DNA from: Atherix ibis
Taxonomy: Eukaryota > Arthropoda > Insecta > Diptera > Athericidae
Assembly: GCA_958298945.1 (NCBI GenBank)
Contig: OY282609.1
Location: 60,298,220 to 60,362,219 of the forward strand
DNA length: 64,000 nucleotides
Direction: 5' to 3'
Part shown: piece by piece, positions 1 to 11,416 of the stretch
Position numbering within the stretch: position 1 is the first letter of the stretch
Layout: every line of letters begins with the position of its first letter
Translations under genes and position numbers: made by a program
Notes under the pieces: generated by a model
Databases searched by the model: none
Told to the model about the DNA's origin: nothing
Seen by the model: the letters and a program-made list of their open reading frames with translations, nothing else

Positions 1-2752
1 CAGATTTGACTAGCAACATTCTGAAGGAATGCATTCTGAACAATTCTTTTTTTTTTTTTTTGGTTAGAGTCCATAAATAGAATCTTTTTTGTATAAATTG
101 GAATGTGTTGCAAATACTTGTACTTCTGGGCATCAATATCGGATTGGGTTGATATCGAATTTTACGCGAGCGCAATTTGCATTTGTTCGTTTCATTTCTC
201 AATTGTTCCTAGTTTTTCTTGTGTCCACAAGGAAAGTGGATTTTTCCATTCGGAATATTTTTGGTTTTCTAATTTTAAATTTTCTATTCTTAACACAGTC
301 AATTTATCTTATTTTATTTTTAAAAAAAAATACAAATGTATCTAAAAGCAATGAGTATCGATTTTAGATAAATTTGTATTCGTTAAATTTTTTTCTAAAA
401 GTAGTATTCTGAAAACCGTCTGTGAATCTTCTGAGTCGGATTCAGTCAAAACTATTTATTTCGGAAAATTTATAAAATTTACTTTGAATAAACCCATTTT
501 TGATTATTTTCGGTAGAATTAAGTTAATTCGAAACATTGTTGTAATATATTTTTAGAAAATCGAAAAGGATAAGGTACTAAAAAAAACTTAATAAATCAA
601 AATTTTTCAGGCTTTGATAAGGTACAATTTTTCTAACCAGACCCAAGAAAATCATTAATAATTTGGTTCTCTTATGAATATTTAGACAGCCAATGAAATT
701 TTTGTTCAAGTATTGAATTATTTTTGTAAGCAGAATCCCTTAGATATTGCTAGGCGCTAATTTATAGTACCACGGCCATAGGGTTATTTAGAGCCTTCAT
801 TGTTTGTGTGGGATGCTATCTAAACGAGACTAATTAGTCGGTGATTACTAGGGCAAAGAGAGTTTTGTTAGATTTTATTGAACAAATTAGTATGTTATAA
901 AAGATTAAAGAGGCAATTTTTAAATAGAGTTATTAAATCAAGGTGCTGCACAATAAGAGCATCCTGTTCACGAAGTAATTTTTGAGAATGGATGGTATTG
1001 AAAATTGTGGGTGAGACCGGAATGTCCAATCCGGATTATGGTCAGAATTTCGGTATATTAAAAACTCCTATTGATAAGTAGGCTATATCGACTTTGCTAA
1101 GTACTGCGTCAATCAATGCTCCACGAATTGGTTTAAGAGGATGATAGCACTCTGTTGTCTACGAATATTGATCGCCATCTCAATTGCCCTTTTAATGGCC
1201 CACATGTCCTCATCATTTTGAGCTATCCTAATTTTTTTGATTAAATCCGAAGTGGGACAGCATAGGTTCTTGTTAATAAGGTTAAGATAAAGCTTTTTGA
1301 AGATAGTAAAAGATATTTCGACTAGTGTGGATTCAATCGGAAATGTCCGAGTTATTATTTTTTTTGTTGTTGCTAGAATGAATCGATGTAATAAATACTC
1401 TTAAATTCATTCAACAGTTTTTTTTATGATTGTCATATGCGACTAAGTAAAGAGTACGTTGGAGTAATGTGAAAAAGGCACAATGAATTGCCCATCTTAT
1501 ATTTATTATTTATTGATTGTGCTTTGCTATTAGTCGTGCGTTACGGAGCTAGAAAAATCCTTAAAATTTCTGAGTTGGTAATAGAAAATATTTTCGTGCC
1601 ACTGAATTGAAAATGAGGCTAATCGATAGTCTTTCTATCATGAACTAAATAATATTCCATTTCGGAAGTTTCGACATTTTTCGTGAAGAATATAACGTAG
1701 AATAGTTATGTGTGTGTGATCATATTTTGTTAATACGTTAGTGGTCCTTGCTGGCACGAAACCTTATTCACAATTCGCCATTCACTTGCCATGGTAATCG
1801 ATTCCGGCCCAATCGATTCCTTTTAATAGGTTCCACTTAGTCAAATGACTCAAACTCATCCCTAATAAGGCGAGCCTTATAAAAATCAATTAATGAGCAA
1901 TCTTTCTAATCAATACCACGTTATGAAGGCTAAAAGAAATATTATAGATCATCCTATTGGTAAAATAATATGGCAAATATTATGTAGCTTAGTGGGACGT
2001 ATTTTCAAATATTGTCGTAATTATAGTGAATAAATTGTTACGTAATAATATATTGTTTATAAGACTATTTTGCAGAAAAAACCAAAGTTGAAAATTTGTT
2101 GCCAACTTTTCTGTTTTCTTCTATCTATACTGTCACTGTCAGTTCTCTCAGTTTCTATAGCAAATAAATCACGTTGATTTTTAAGAAAAATTCACACAAA
2201 ACCAAGTTCCATTATAGACCTTGGGTTTATTACAAAAAAAAAGGTGCTTTTATTTCTCATGAAATTTTTTTCCCAGTACTCTACTATTATTTTCTAATAC
2301 ACGATTATAAAAATAAAAGAAAATTCAGAGTGTAAATGATAAAATCATAAAGACCGTTGTGATAAGATGGTGAAACGCTTTTTATTTCAAAAAGAAATCA
2401 AATTTAAATAAATTCCGACAATATTTTAATTAAACGATTTTTTTATGAGCGAACAAACGAAAACGATTGTTTAAAATGTGCAACGAAATGTGAAAATAAT
2501 AATACACAATCGACACGAAAGATAATAAATAAAAATGATTAGAGAGTTAAGTTTGGTGCTTGTGGAGGCGAGCTTTTTCGTCAATTATCTTAATTCATGC
2601 CAATATAATTCAATTTCATAATAAGAAAATTCGACGGTAAATAAGAATTGCGGTTAATGCGTATGGGATTATATAATTGTGTAATCTCAGTCGGGTATAA
2701 CTGAATTGAAAAGACCTGGTGAGCCTAGAAGTACAACGAGTGGATTTTCAAT
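1..2752. other. 5' flank / possible UTR and upstream region, no gene recognised
   Basis: AT-rich DNA with a poly-T run at 48-61 and no frame that resembles a known protein. Two matches to the fly initiator TCAGTT occur close together at 2139-2144 and 2148-2153, about 600 nt upstream of the first coding exon. Neither has a downstream promoter element at the right distance, so they are only weak candidates for the transcription start. The 200 nt before 2753 are probably 5' UTR. An in-frame TAG at 2726-2728 closes the frame just before the ATG. Confidence 0.35.
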
Positions 2753-2864
2753 ATGGGACAACACGGATCAAAGGAGAAACTGGCACGATCGGCTTCAGAC
2801 CGATTCATTCACTCACAGGTTATTGAACGTGAACGATTCGGAAGCTTTGGCAAACGAATAAAAG
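2753..2864 (+). CDS. Start exon 1 of host gene (MGQHGS N-terminus)
   Basis: A 112-nt coding segment gives 37 codons plus one base, starting MGQHGSKEKL and ending FGKRIK. The ATG is the first after an in-frame TAG at 2726. The exon ends in AAAAG followed by a strong donor, GTAAGT, so it is phase 1. Joining it to the exon at 11297 restores a Gly codon and keeps the frame open. Gly2 with Ser6 and Lys7 fits the N-myristoylation consensus, which suggests a membrane-tethered product; this is inference. The peptide is basic and polar with no recognised domain. The start is alternative to the exon at 55269, which has the same phase and a similar C-terminal junction. I do not recognise the protein. 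Confidence 0.62.
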
Positions 2865-3645
2865 GTAAGTGCTGAAAATATTGTAGTTAGAGGAACCTGG
2901 ATGGAATCAATTTCCATGATTACTTTTTGCTGCTAGGTTTAATCGTAAACTGTTAGGTGTCTGTATATTGTGGACTTTTAAATTCGCGTGAGATATACTA
3001 CCTTCCGGGCTATTTTATTGACGTGTTCCTATTTGTCTATCACAATTATGGAATGTAATTTGCTCAATCGTTTGGAAGAAATCTCACGATTCCCATCTAC
3101 TTGCATTTCCATAAAATACGACTTCCTTGTAATGCTTATGTATATTAATGGTCAGAATTTTGACGAAACTTAAACCCACTCTAATCTAAAGGCTCATCAG
3201 TTTTATCAGTTTTATGTTAATCGAACAAAAAATAGTTCCTATCAACTATGGTATCTGCGCGAACTACAATATGTCTTCCGTTCCCTTTTCTCACGCTAAG
3301 CTAATAAAATAAATCTTATCAGTTTAATGAATTATTCACTTAGCTTGTATAATTATAAGTAAATGGCCAACAAATTCCCCCTTATGCCCCCGTGCAGATT
3401 TGCATAAATCTCAAACAAATTCAACTTTCTAAAAAGAGGAAATGAATCTTTAAAAAAAAAAAGTTAATTCAAAATTTTCACACTAGTTAATAATTCCGTC
3501 ATTTTGGAATCAATTCTTATGCAAATATACCGTGAGTATGGTTTCTTTTTATTTTAATTTGAAAAAAATTGAAAATGTTCATATTATGAAAATGTAATTT
3601 TACCTTTTTTGCAAGAAATTTTTGTTTGTCTATATTTTTTGAAAC
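2865..3645 (+). other. Intron 1, first part
   Basis: AT-rich intronic sequence between the donor at 2865 and a retrotransposon relic. I see no coding feature. Short open frames here have no family resemblance and no exon signals. Confidence 0.4.
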
Positions 3646-3649
3646 TCTA

Positions 3650-6020
3650 AAGGCGCGTTGTCGATTGAAGAATTACAAGTCGCCCGGTGTCGACAGAATA
3701 CCAAGCGAGCTGGTTAAGTGCGGAAACGACACACTACATTAAGCGATTCATCACTCAAAGGTCCAAGTATGGGGTAGCAAATCAATGTATGATGACTAGA
3801 ACCTAGATATTAACAGGCCCATACTTAAAAGAGGAAATATCATTGAGTGTAGTCATTATAGAGTTATAACGTTGCTGAGTGTCATCTACCAGGTGTATAA
3901 ACTTAAATACGCTGTTTTTTAGTCAAAAAAACACATGTTTTTTCATAGAAAGCAAAAACAAATTTATTCAAAGTACTTACCCTTACTAGCTACACATTTT
4001 TCCCATCTCTCGGCCAATTTGTGGATACCATGCCTTCTCTTTCGTGGCAAACAACTCATCAAGCCATTTTCGGACGTCTTCGTAAGAATCTAAGTGCTGC
4101 TCAGCGAGCGCGTGGCCCATCGACGAAAGCAGGTGGAAGGGGGAAGGGGTCAGGTCTCATGCATAAGCGGGGTGGGATAGCACCTCCTAGTTGAGTGTCT
4201 CCAAGTAGTTTCGGACCATTTTTGAGATGTGCAATGGTGCGTTGTCATTGAGGAAAATCAGCTTTTCATCTCTTTGTTGATAATCCGTCCTTGTTTCACG
4301 CAGAGCACGGTGCAAGTTGATCAGTTGTTGGTGGTATCGGTGGGCATTCACAGTTTCACCAGGTTTCAACATCTCATAGTAGACGATACTCTGCTGATCC
4401 CACCAAACGCACAGCATCGTCTTCCGGCCGAAGCGATTTGGTCTTAGGGAAGATGTTGATGGTTGGCCGGGATCAACCCACGATTTCTTGCATTTAGGAT
4501 TCTCGAAATATATCCACTTTTCATCGTCTGTCACAATCCGATGCAGGAACGACTTTACTTTTTGTCTGGCGAGCAAGATTTCGCATGTGTTTGGCGTCTC
4601 TCGTTCAATTCATGCGGCACCCATTTTCCGATCTTTTCAATCTTCCCTATGGCACGCAGACGCATGAAAATGGCTGGTTGACATGATTACCAAAGGAAAA
4701 ATGCATGTTGTCGTACAAAATTGCTGACAATGTGCACTGATTAATGTTGACAGATGTCAAATTCATAAAAAAAGTATGGCGTGTCCATGGTAGCTTAATA
4801 CTTTTACTCACGCCATCTATGACCAAATAGCAGATTTAAGCTTATACACCTGGTATAAGATATGTTACTAGACAGGATAGCCGCATTCGCCCAAAAAATT
4901 ATAGGTTCATACCAGAGAAGCTTCACTCCAGGAAAACCATCAATCAATCAGATCTTTTCGTGGCAGTTGATGGAAAAACTTCATTACCTGCTCTTCGGCA
5001 CTTAAGCCGTATATGTTAGCATAGCCAGGTCAAAACTTTACACTTTTATGCCAGAGTTCGGCATCCCAGAGAAATTCTTTAAATTGACTACGCTGACCAG
5101 AACTAGTGTGCGAGGAAGAATAGATGCTGTCGAATTATTTTCAGTATCATTCAACATGCATAATGGTCTCCAGTAAGAAAATGGACAATTATGCGCGACT
5201 CCGGGGTTACCAGCCCCTTAGCATATGCCGACGAAATTGATATTATGTAACGTTGAGAAAGAGATTAAAGCGGAGACAAACAATTTTCGGGTGCACAATA
5301 GTAAAAAGGAAATATCAACTTTCACTAATTTTCTATTTGGAGTCAAGGATCGGAACCGATAACAGCCAACAGAGCCTACTTTTGTCAATCTAAATTATAT
5401 CCTAAGTTAATCCACATGCAATGCATAATGACCTTCTATAAAGGGTGTGGTGTATAAGATAAAAAGTCTAACAGTGTTTTGCGTGTGCATCGCGAAGAAT
5501 TTAGAGGAATTTGTCTTGAATGCGCACCTCGGGATCAAGGGAATGGGAATGGGATATGACAACTGGTGTTGGACTCGAGGGAGTTGTTGTGTTATTTAAG
5601 GCGATTAGCTGGGCTCGTAACCTTAGGTGAAGGCATTGGGAACAATCGCATATTTCCCAATAATCACCATTGATTTTTTTGTTTCGACGACCAATCGATC
5701 AAAAGTGCTAAAAATATCGCATTGGGTTTAGGTATCCCTAAAGGACAACATGGAAAATAGGCCACTCATCATGTATTCTTCCGAAACTAGGATCTTCAGT
5801 AAAAACTATTGCGATCTCTGAGCTGCGTTCGAGAGGAGGATCCTCCGAAAATTCTTTGGCTTCTTACATGATGATGGATGATCCTGCAGCCTGTTTAACG
5901 ATGAGGTCAGGGAGCGCTACCGGCTCAAGACATATTAGAATTTTCGAAGGTATTACCCAGATTCTGCAGGCCTAAACCGCACTCCCAGTTATCGCGCCGT
6001 CATTTATGATGATGATGATC
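3650..6020 (+). mobile_element. RTE/BovB-like non-LTR retrotransposon relic (reverse transcriptase), split by a mariner
   Basis: Fragments of one reverse transcriptase read in order on the plus strand across several frameshifts and stops. Near 3655-3720 is a LKNYKSPGVDRIPSELVK block, and near 3850-3890 a YRVITLLSVIY block. Near 5010-5100 is KLYTFMPEFGIPEKFFKL. The catalytic box reads SPLAYADEIDIM, with YADE at 5224-5235 where an active enzyme has YADD. Near 5770-5890 comes the C-terminal MYSSETRIFSKN and FERRILRKFFGFLHDDG. The order and motifs match RTE/BovB-like endonuclease-reverse transcriptases. A short ATG repeat at 6006-6018 fits the simple-repeat tail of that clade. The endonuclease half is missing (5' truncation), and a family G mariner is inserted at 3887-3888. 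Confidence 0.8.
3889..4853 (-). mobile_element. Mariner G copy 1 (Mos1-like, mauritiana subfamily), internally deleted
   Basis: A 965-bp element is flanked by TA on both sides (3887-3888 and 4854-4855), with inverted tips beginning CCAGGTGTATAA. The minus strand encodes a Mos1-like transposase: HRIVTDDEKWIYFENPK (first catalytic D), PNRFGRKTMLCVWWDQQ, and IFLNDNAPLH (second D). The C-terminal part (from about 4190 down to 3960) is frameshifted and scrambled around the third D. The N-terminal DNA-binding half is almost wholly deleted: the ATG context near 4685 jumps directly to the segment before GKIEKIGKWVPHEL. It sits inside the RTE-like relic. It cannot code for an active enzyme. Confidence 0.88.
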
Positions 6021-8905
6021 CTTCCTTGATTTCTTCAATTGTTGACATCACTAATTTCAACATAAATCATGTTAGTTGGATGAAACTAATAAAATTTGAT
6101 GTTAACTTTTTATCAAAAATTTTAGTAACTTCCTATTCTTTTTTTGCTGACAACTTTGATTTTCTGCGTTCTTATCCAATTAATGAATTGTTTTGTGTTT
6201 ATAGTTGCCATTAACATAGTTTTTCATAGTAAATAAATACTCTCTAAATAAGTAAGAAAAATAACTATTGATATTCTCGAATTTTTGTTTTGATATTTTT
6301 AAATCAAAAAATTTCTTATTGATTATAAAAGTACGATTTTTAATTAACTAAAAAAATTGGAAATGGAATTTTTACAGTTAATGACCATTTTAAAAACAAC
6401 TTTCCATATTCCATATCAAAAATTTAAAATTTCTTAACAGAAATTATTCTTATGGAATTTTTGCCTTTCACTTTGTGATATTTTTTTCGCGAATATTTCT
6501 GCTCGTATCACGTATATTTAAATTTAACATTAAAGCTGAATGTAGAATAAAATTTCCAACATACAAAAAATAAAAGTTTACTATTATTTTTGTTTTTGAT
6601 TCTTGTATTATTGTTAACCGTTAAAAATACTTTGATCAGGTAAAACTGTTCAATTTCCGTTTGAATAAAGGTAAATAGAAACAAAAATAACTACAATCAT
6701 TATTCAATCTGTATCTATTAGATTTGCAAAATTTCCTCCCTAGAGATGTCATTTCCATTTAACAACATTGTTTGTCTTGTGGTTTTGGCTTCCGGTTTAG
6801 TAAGATTAACTACCGGAAAAAATGCAAAAAAAACAACGCTTTCTTCTCAATTTGATAGAAATTCTCCGATTTACTTCTTTTAACATACGAAAAAGAAGAA
6901 ATTAGATTTGATTTATTCAAGAGAAATTTATATTTAGAACAAACAAGGTTGAATAATATTAAATAAACGTTACTCAGTTTTTATGAAAATCCAAGTGAAT
7001 TATTTTAATTTAGTATGCAGATGGGGAGGTGCTGTTATAGAAGACGGAAAAGAGTGTTTAACTTTGAATTGCCTAAAGTGATCTGATATGTTGAAATATG
7101 TAAAAAGGAAAATGGATATTTTCTCCTTATAACATAAAATGTTATTTACTTAAAAACGTACTTACTTATTCCACTTTCTAATCGGTGAAAAGTTCTAGCA
7201 GAGTATAAAATGTTCATCCAAATTATACCCTTAAAGAGGTGTTTTCAAGTTATTTTGAAAATTATTGAAAAATGAGTATTATTGCAAGTTGATACTATCA
7301 GTAAACCAGAATACATATTAAAGCATGGATAGAATTTACGTAAAAAATTATGGCTATCCACAGGTACATAACTCATACTTCTTCTCATATATCAAATGCG
7401 ATGGTATATAAAAATAATAATAATAATAATAATAATAAAGAGATTTAAGTATAAAAGCCATTTCACTATCGTACAGTAAAAAAAAAATATTCTCCTTAAG
7501 ATATAGCACTTCTGTTTATGTTCATAAATCCTTGGATGAAGGACGAATACACATTTTTTTTTTGCTGCAGAAAGAAAATCTCACATCTGATTACGTACAT
7601 TTATCTCTTCTTCCCTATTTTCGTTTCCCATGAGTTTAAAAGTTTCTTCTTGTGAATGGAGATGAATAAACCCGTCAAAATCGAATCAAATGCTCACTTT
7701 TTTTGCAGCTAAATAACCACCAACCAACCCTTAGCAGATTGAAATGGGCTAAAACTTTCTAACAAACCGTAAAACCATCAGCAACTTCTTATTTGTTTGA
7801 GCTCGAACCCGAAAGGGGATGAGTAGGCTGATGGATAGGTAGATTAGGTATTAGGGTTGGTTGGATTTGTTGATTTCTAGCTTGCTTGTTGGAAAAAATC
7901 CTTTGAGAAGGACTGACGGAAAAAAAATTGTCATATCAACTTTTTGAAGCTATTCAATCTATTTTCCCCACCGTTTATCTGTTTGCGTGTATATTTTTAT
8001 GCTTGACTTTTCTTTCTTTTACAATTTTCCAGAAAGGATAAGATGTTTAACTCTGTATATTTCACCTTCGTACATATATGCATACGGTATTATTCAGTGG
8101 GGACGACGCGAATCTTAAAAACTACAATATAATATGAACTTGGAGCCAGACAAACTATTACATTTTTTGTGTAAACATATTATTTTCTATGAAATTTATG
8201 ACGCATTTAGTCTTATATAATAGCCAGGATATTATGTACATTCAGAATATAAAAATTTAATCTATTCGAAATTGTCCCCAGTTTCGTTGTTTGTTGTATC
8301 CTCTTCCAAAATGTACTTATTTTCATATTTTCTGATACATTGAAAAATTATATTTTTTATAAAAAAAAATTTTCATCAAATTAAAAATTCAGTTTAAATA
8401 GTTTTTACAGTAAATTTAACTTTTAAGGGAAATGGAATAAAATATTGTAAAAGAAATGAAAAGTACCAATTGTCTGTACAGATAATCAGAAGCTGGAGAA
8501 TACTAAATTCCGAACTGATGCAATAAAATAGACTGAGGGCATGTAAATTTATTACAAAAAAGGACATCTTTTACGTGTAGTCGTTTTATTAACGAAGGAG
8601 CAAATTATTATGTGTTCTCTTTGGTCTAATATGGGACAAAGTTTAATCAGATGGAAATGAATAGTGTATAAGGAAAAAAATTCTGAAGTTGTCTTCCGTT
8701 TTTTTATAGTGTCTTCTATTTTAAAATTTCAAACATAAATTTTTTTAAATAATCGTACATTTTTTTATCTATTTATAAAAAAAAATTAAGAGACATGAAA
8801 TATTAGAAAAAAAAATATTACAGACAACAACTTATATGACTAGTTAATATGATCGAAAATTTTTTCAAAGAAATTTACCTTTGAAAGGTGAAATCCTTAA
8901 AAAAT
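6021..8905 (+). other. Intron 1, AT-rich, no gene seen
   Basis: Long intronic stretch with A/T homopolymers and a TAA microsatellite (listed separately). I see no transposase, RNA gene or exon-like segment. Confidence 0.4.
7407..7438. repeat. (TAA)n microsatellite
   Basis: About nine consecutive TAA/ATA units in the intron. Confidence 0.9.
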
Positions 8906-8911
8906 GGCCTC

Positions 8912-8995
8912 TGAATTTGTTGACTAATTGGCCGGGTAGTCCGGACTTAAACGTCATAAATGAACGAGATGATTTTAGGTCTTGTAAAAAAATGG
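8912..8995 (+). pseudogene. Tc1-like transposase relic (third-D motif)
   Basis: A short plus-strand frame reads NLLTNWPGSPDLNVINERDDF. This resembles the WPgnSPDLNPIE box around the third catalytic residue of Tc1-type transposases, with the final E changed. Nothing recognisable remains on either side, so this is a fragment. The match is short and could be coincidence. Confidence 0.4.
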
Positions 8996-9069
8996 AATTA
9001 AAATAATTATTAGTATAGTATACTCGTACGTGTTAGAAACGAAGTCGATAATTTTACTTTAATAAAAAA

Positions 9070-9157
9070 ACTTGTTCGTAACCCTTCCACATCCAGAAGC
9101 CATCTATGGTCCAATAAATGAACCTGTACTTAGCGCGATTAAACATAACCTACTTAA
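9070..9157. repeat. Displaced copy of family B tail (direct repeat of 9665-9745)
   Basis: About 88 bp closely match 9665-9745. The shared block runs from CTTGTNNGTAACCCT through the stretch ending ACATAACCTACTTAAC. The left copy is fused directly to the interior of mariner A copy 1 at about 9158, so that copy is bracketed by direct repeats of another element's tail. An 8-bp insertion near 9135 distinguishes the two copies. Confidence 0.8.
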
Positions 9158-9635
9158 CATCGATATGTTTAAGTCCTCAGCAACTTCTCTAATGGTGATT
9201 CGACGATTGACCAATACTATTTTCTTTACTTCATCAATGTTTTCGTCTGTTGTTGACGTGCTCGGGCATCCGGCATGCTTTTCGTCGTTCACATCTTCTC
9301 GGCCCTCTGAGAACATTTTGTACCACCGATAAACGTTGCTTCTATCCAAGGTAGCTTCACCATATGCTACAGTCAACATTCGGAATTTCGTTTTTCACAA
9401 AAAATTTGATACAGATTTTTTGATCCCATTTTTTGGAATGGGCAAAAACCGAAGACGAGCCAAAACACGTGCAAGCAAAGCAGCTGTCAAAAATTAACTG
9501 AACATTCAAAATGGACGAACTTGTCGGCATAAGTGAGAGACATGAGTACCAACATAACGCCACAAAAAAATCGAAAATCAAATATACGTAACCTGCGGAA
9601 ATTCAAAATTCGTGATACTTTTTGAGCAGACCTCG
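9158..9635 (-). mobile_element. Mariner A copy 1, 5' half only
   Basis: The 5' tip is at the right end (complement of GATACTTTTTGAGCAGACCTCG, 9614-9635). Reading leftward on the minus strand, the N-terminal DNA-binding part of the transposase is visible: MLTVAYGEATLDRSNVYRWY, then a linker, then VNRRITIREVAEDLNIS, ending at about 9158 where the element is broken. The catalytic domain and 3' tip are absent. The usual start MDQRICIKF is damaged by an extra G after the ATG and by a small deletion. Confidence 0.85.
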
Positions 9636-9639
9636 TTGT

Positions 9640-10560
9640 TGGTAATTTTAATTTAATAAAAAAAAAACTTGTCAGTAACCCTCCCAAATCCAAAAGCCAT
9701 CTATGGTCCAATAAATGAACCTGTACTTAGACATAACCTACTTAACAATAGAGAACTGATCTTTTAGCGGAATTTTCTTATCGAGCCACTGTCTAAAAAC
9801 CGCAAAACTTGTTTACTCAACAATCTTAACCAAATTCTGGGCACACAAACTACTCAAAATCATGATTGGTCGTGCTGTTCTAATCCATAATTTCCTTTTT
9901 GGCAACCATACCTGGTCCCATCTACTAATCCTATGTCACTCAGCTCACTTAATGAGATCTCTTAAGTGATTGCTAACACATTTAAAATTTCTTTTCAAAT
10001 GGTATTTTCTCCATTGTGGGGCTTCTGGTTCCCTCAATATCTTTTGAAAGTTCCCTCTGTAATATTCTTCAAAAGACTAATATGCCTCACAAAATTCAAC
10101 TACATAAATCGATTCGTAGCTGGACTCGTCTTCAGCTCCTTGGTTACACTCTGGTCAAGTGTTTTTCGACCTTGCGTAATAAAAAAAAGCCACGCGGAAT
10201 AGGGTCAGGTGAATAGAGAGCTAGGCAACCACAGGAATCCTATTTTACGACAAAAAACCCTGTGACAGGGGGTGTTGTCATGGTGTATCTCAGTGTCCGA
10301 TATCTGCATTATCCGATATCTAAATTTTTCAGGATCTTTTTATACAACTTTTTTGATAATTTATCCTGAAGGCTCATCTTTCTTCATTTATTCATCAGTT
10401 TTCAGCTTCTGAGCTTTCCACAAACTTAGGCAAGAAATGTTTCCAATAGTCTCGTTGCAACTTTTCGTAAGTCAAACCCGTGGATTCACCAAGTTTAATA
10501 CAAAATTTGATGGTACGTCGTTTCTCCAAATTTCACTGTTCTATTTGCTGTAATGTATTA
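9640..10560 (-). pseudogene. Mariner B copy 1, old degenerate transposase
   Basis: On the minus strand from about 10540 to 10385 a mariner N-terminus is readable (EKRRTIKFCIKLGESTGLTY, then EKLQRDYWKHFL). Near 10295-10262 comes HHDNTPCHRVFC, the box of the second catalytic D. Near 10215-10185 is a decayed third-D box with stops. The C-terminal part from 10150 to 9960 aligns with copy 2 at 42540-42790. The first-D region is deleted between about 10380 and 10300. The tail, 9665-9745, is shared with copy 2 and leads straight into mariner A. Confidence 0.7.
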
Positions 10561-11296
10561 CATAATCTCAATAATTTCACTTACAACGCTTTACAGGGTC
10601 GTTAGTTACCGGATGAGGTTGAAACTTGTACTGCTCGTCTAGGAGGATCTAATGTACAACTTAGATCGTTTTCTTTGATTTATCATTAGTTTTCTGCCAT
10701 CTTATCATTTTAATTACATTCTAACCTACAGAGAAGTTTGTTACTTCTCAGGTAGATAAAATGATTCTGAAATGAAAAATCGACTATTGTCAATACAAAA
10801 TGCTCTTTTCAGTTCCATTGTTTTTTTTCTAAATTAAATTGATTTACTATAACTATGATTTCTTTGCATTATTTTTTACATAATTTGTGTTAATTTTAAA
10901 TAAATATTGTTGCTTTCGATTGGATAGTAAAGACATCACTTCAAACAATCCACTAACTCCTTAATATGACTAAATTTTCCAAATTAAATCTCGTTTTTTA
11001 ATAAATTTCTTAATTTTTGATTTGTTTCTAAAATAAAATTGATATACACTAAAAATATTGTCGTTTCTTTTTCAGTGCTCCCCATAATTTTATGACTTGA
11101 TGTGATTAAAAATAAAATTTTCTTTTAATAATTCATTATAATGTTATTCGATTAGATAAATGACTAATACTATCTAATAATACATATTTTCTAATAATTA
11201 TGACTAACTTAAAAAAAGTTGAGTGTGTGTTTTTATAGAGATTTTTTCTTTGTTTTTCTTGTTTTCCTTGTGGATTACCATCATTTTCCAAAATAG
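10561..11296 (+). other. Intron 1, last part
   Basis: AT-rich intron ending at a plausible acceptor, TTTCCAAAATAG, at 11296. Nothing else is recognised. Confidence 0.4.
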
Positions 11297-11416
11297 GATC
11301 AGCAAAGAAACGTGATGTCCGGACATTTAGCATATCACCAACGGATTTGGGACCACCACCAAAAGCACAACAAACAAATGGAGCCTCTCGAACGAAACAA
11401 CAGACAGTTAATACGC
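11297..11416 (+). CDS. Internal exon 2 of host gene
   Basis: A 120-nt exon lies between the acceptor AAAATAG and the strong donor GTAAGT. With one base from exon 1 it reads GSAKKRDVRTFSISPTDLGP, then PPKAQQTNGASRTKQQTVNT, with no stop. It enters and leaves at phase 1, so it can be skipped or included without changing frame. Codon use and GC content are clearly above the surrounding AT-rich intron. The segment is rich in Ser, Thr, Pro and Gln and is probably disordered. RTFSIS could be a basophilic kinase site, which is inference. I do not recognise a family. Confidence 0.68.

Noticed and set aside
1140..1215. Minus-strand text MWAIKRAIEMAINIRRQQ as a possible LINE RNase H fragment
   Set aside because: No DSQA or WVPGH box follows in any frame. 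The resemblance is too short.
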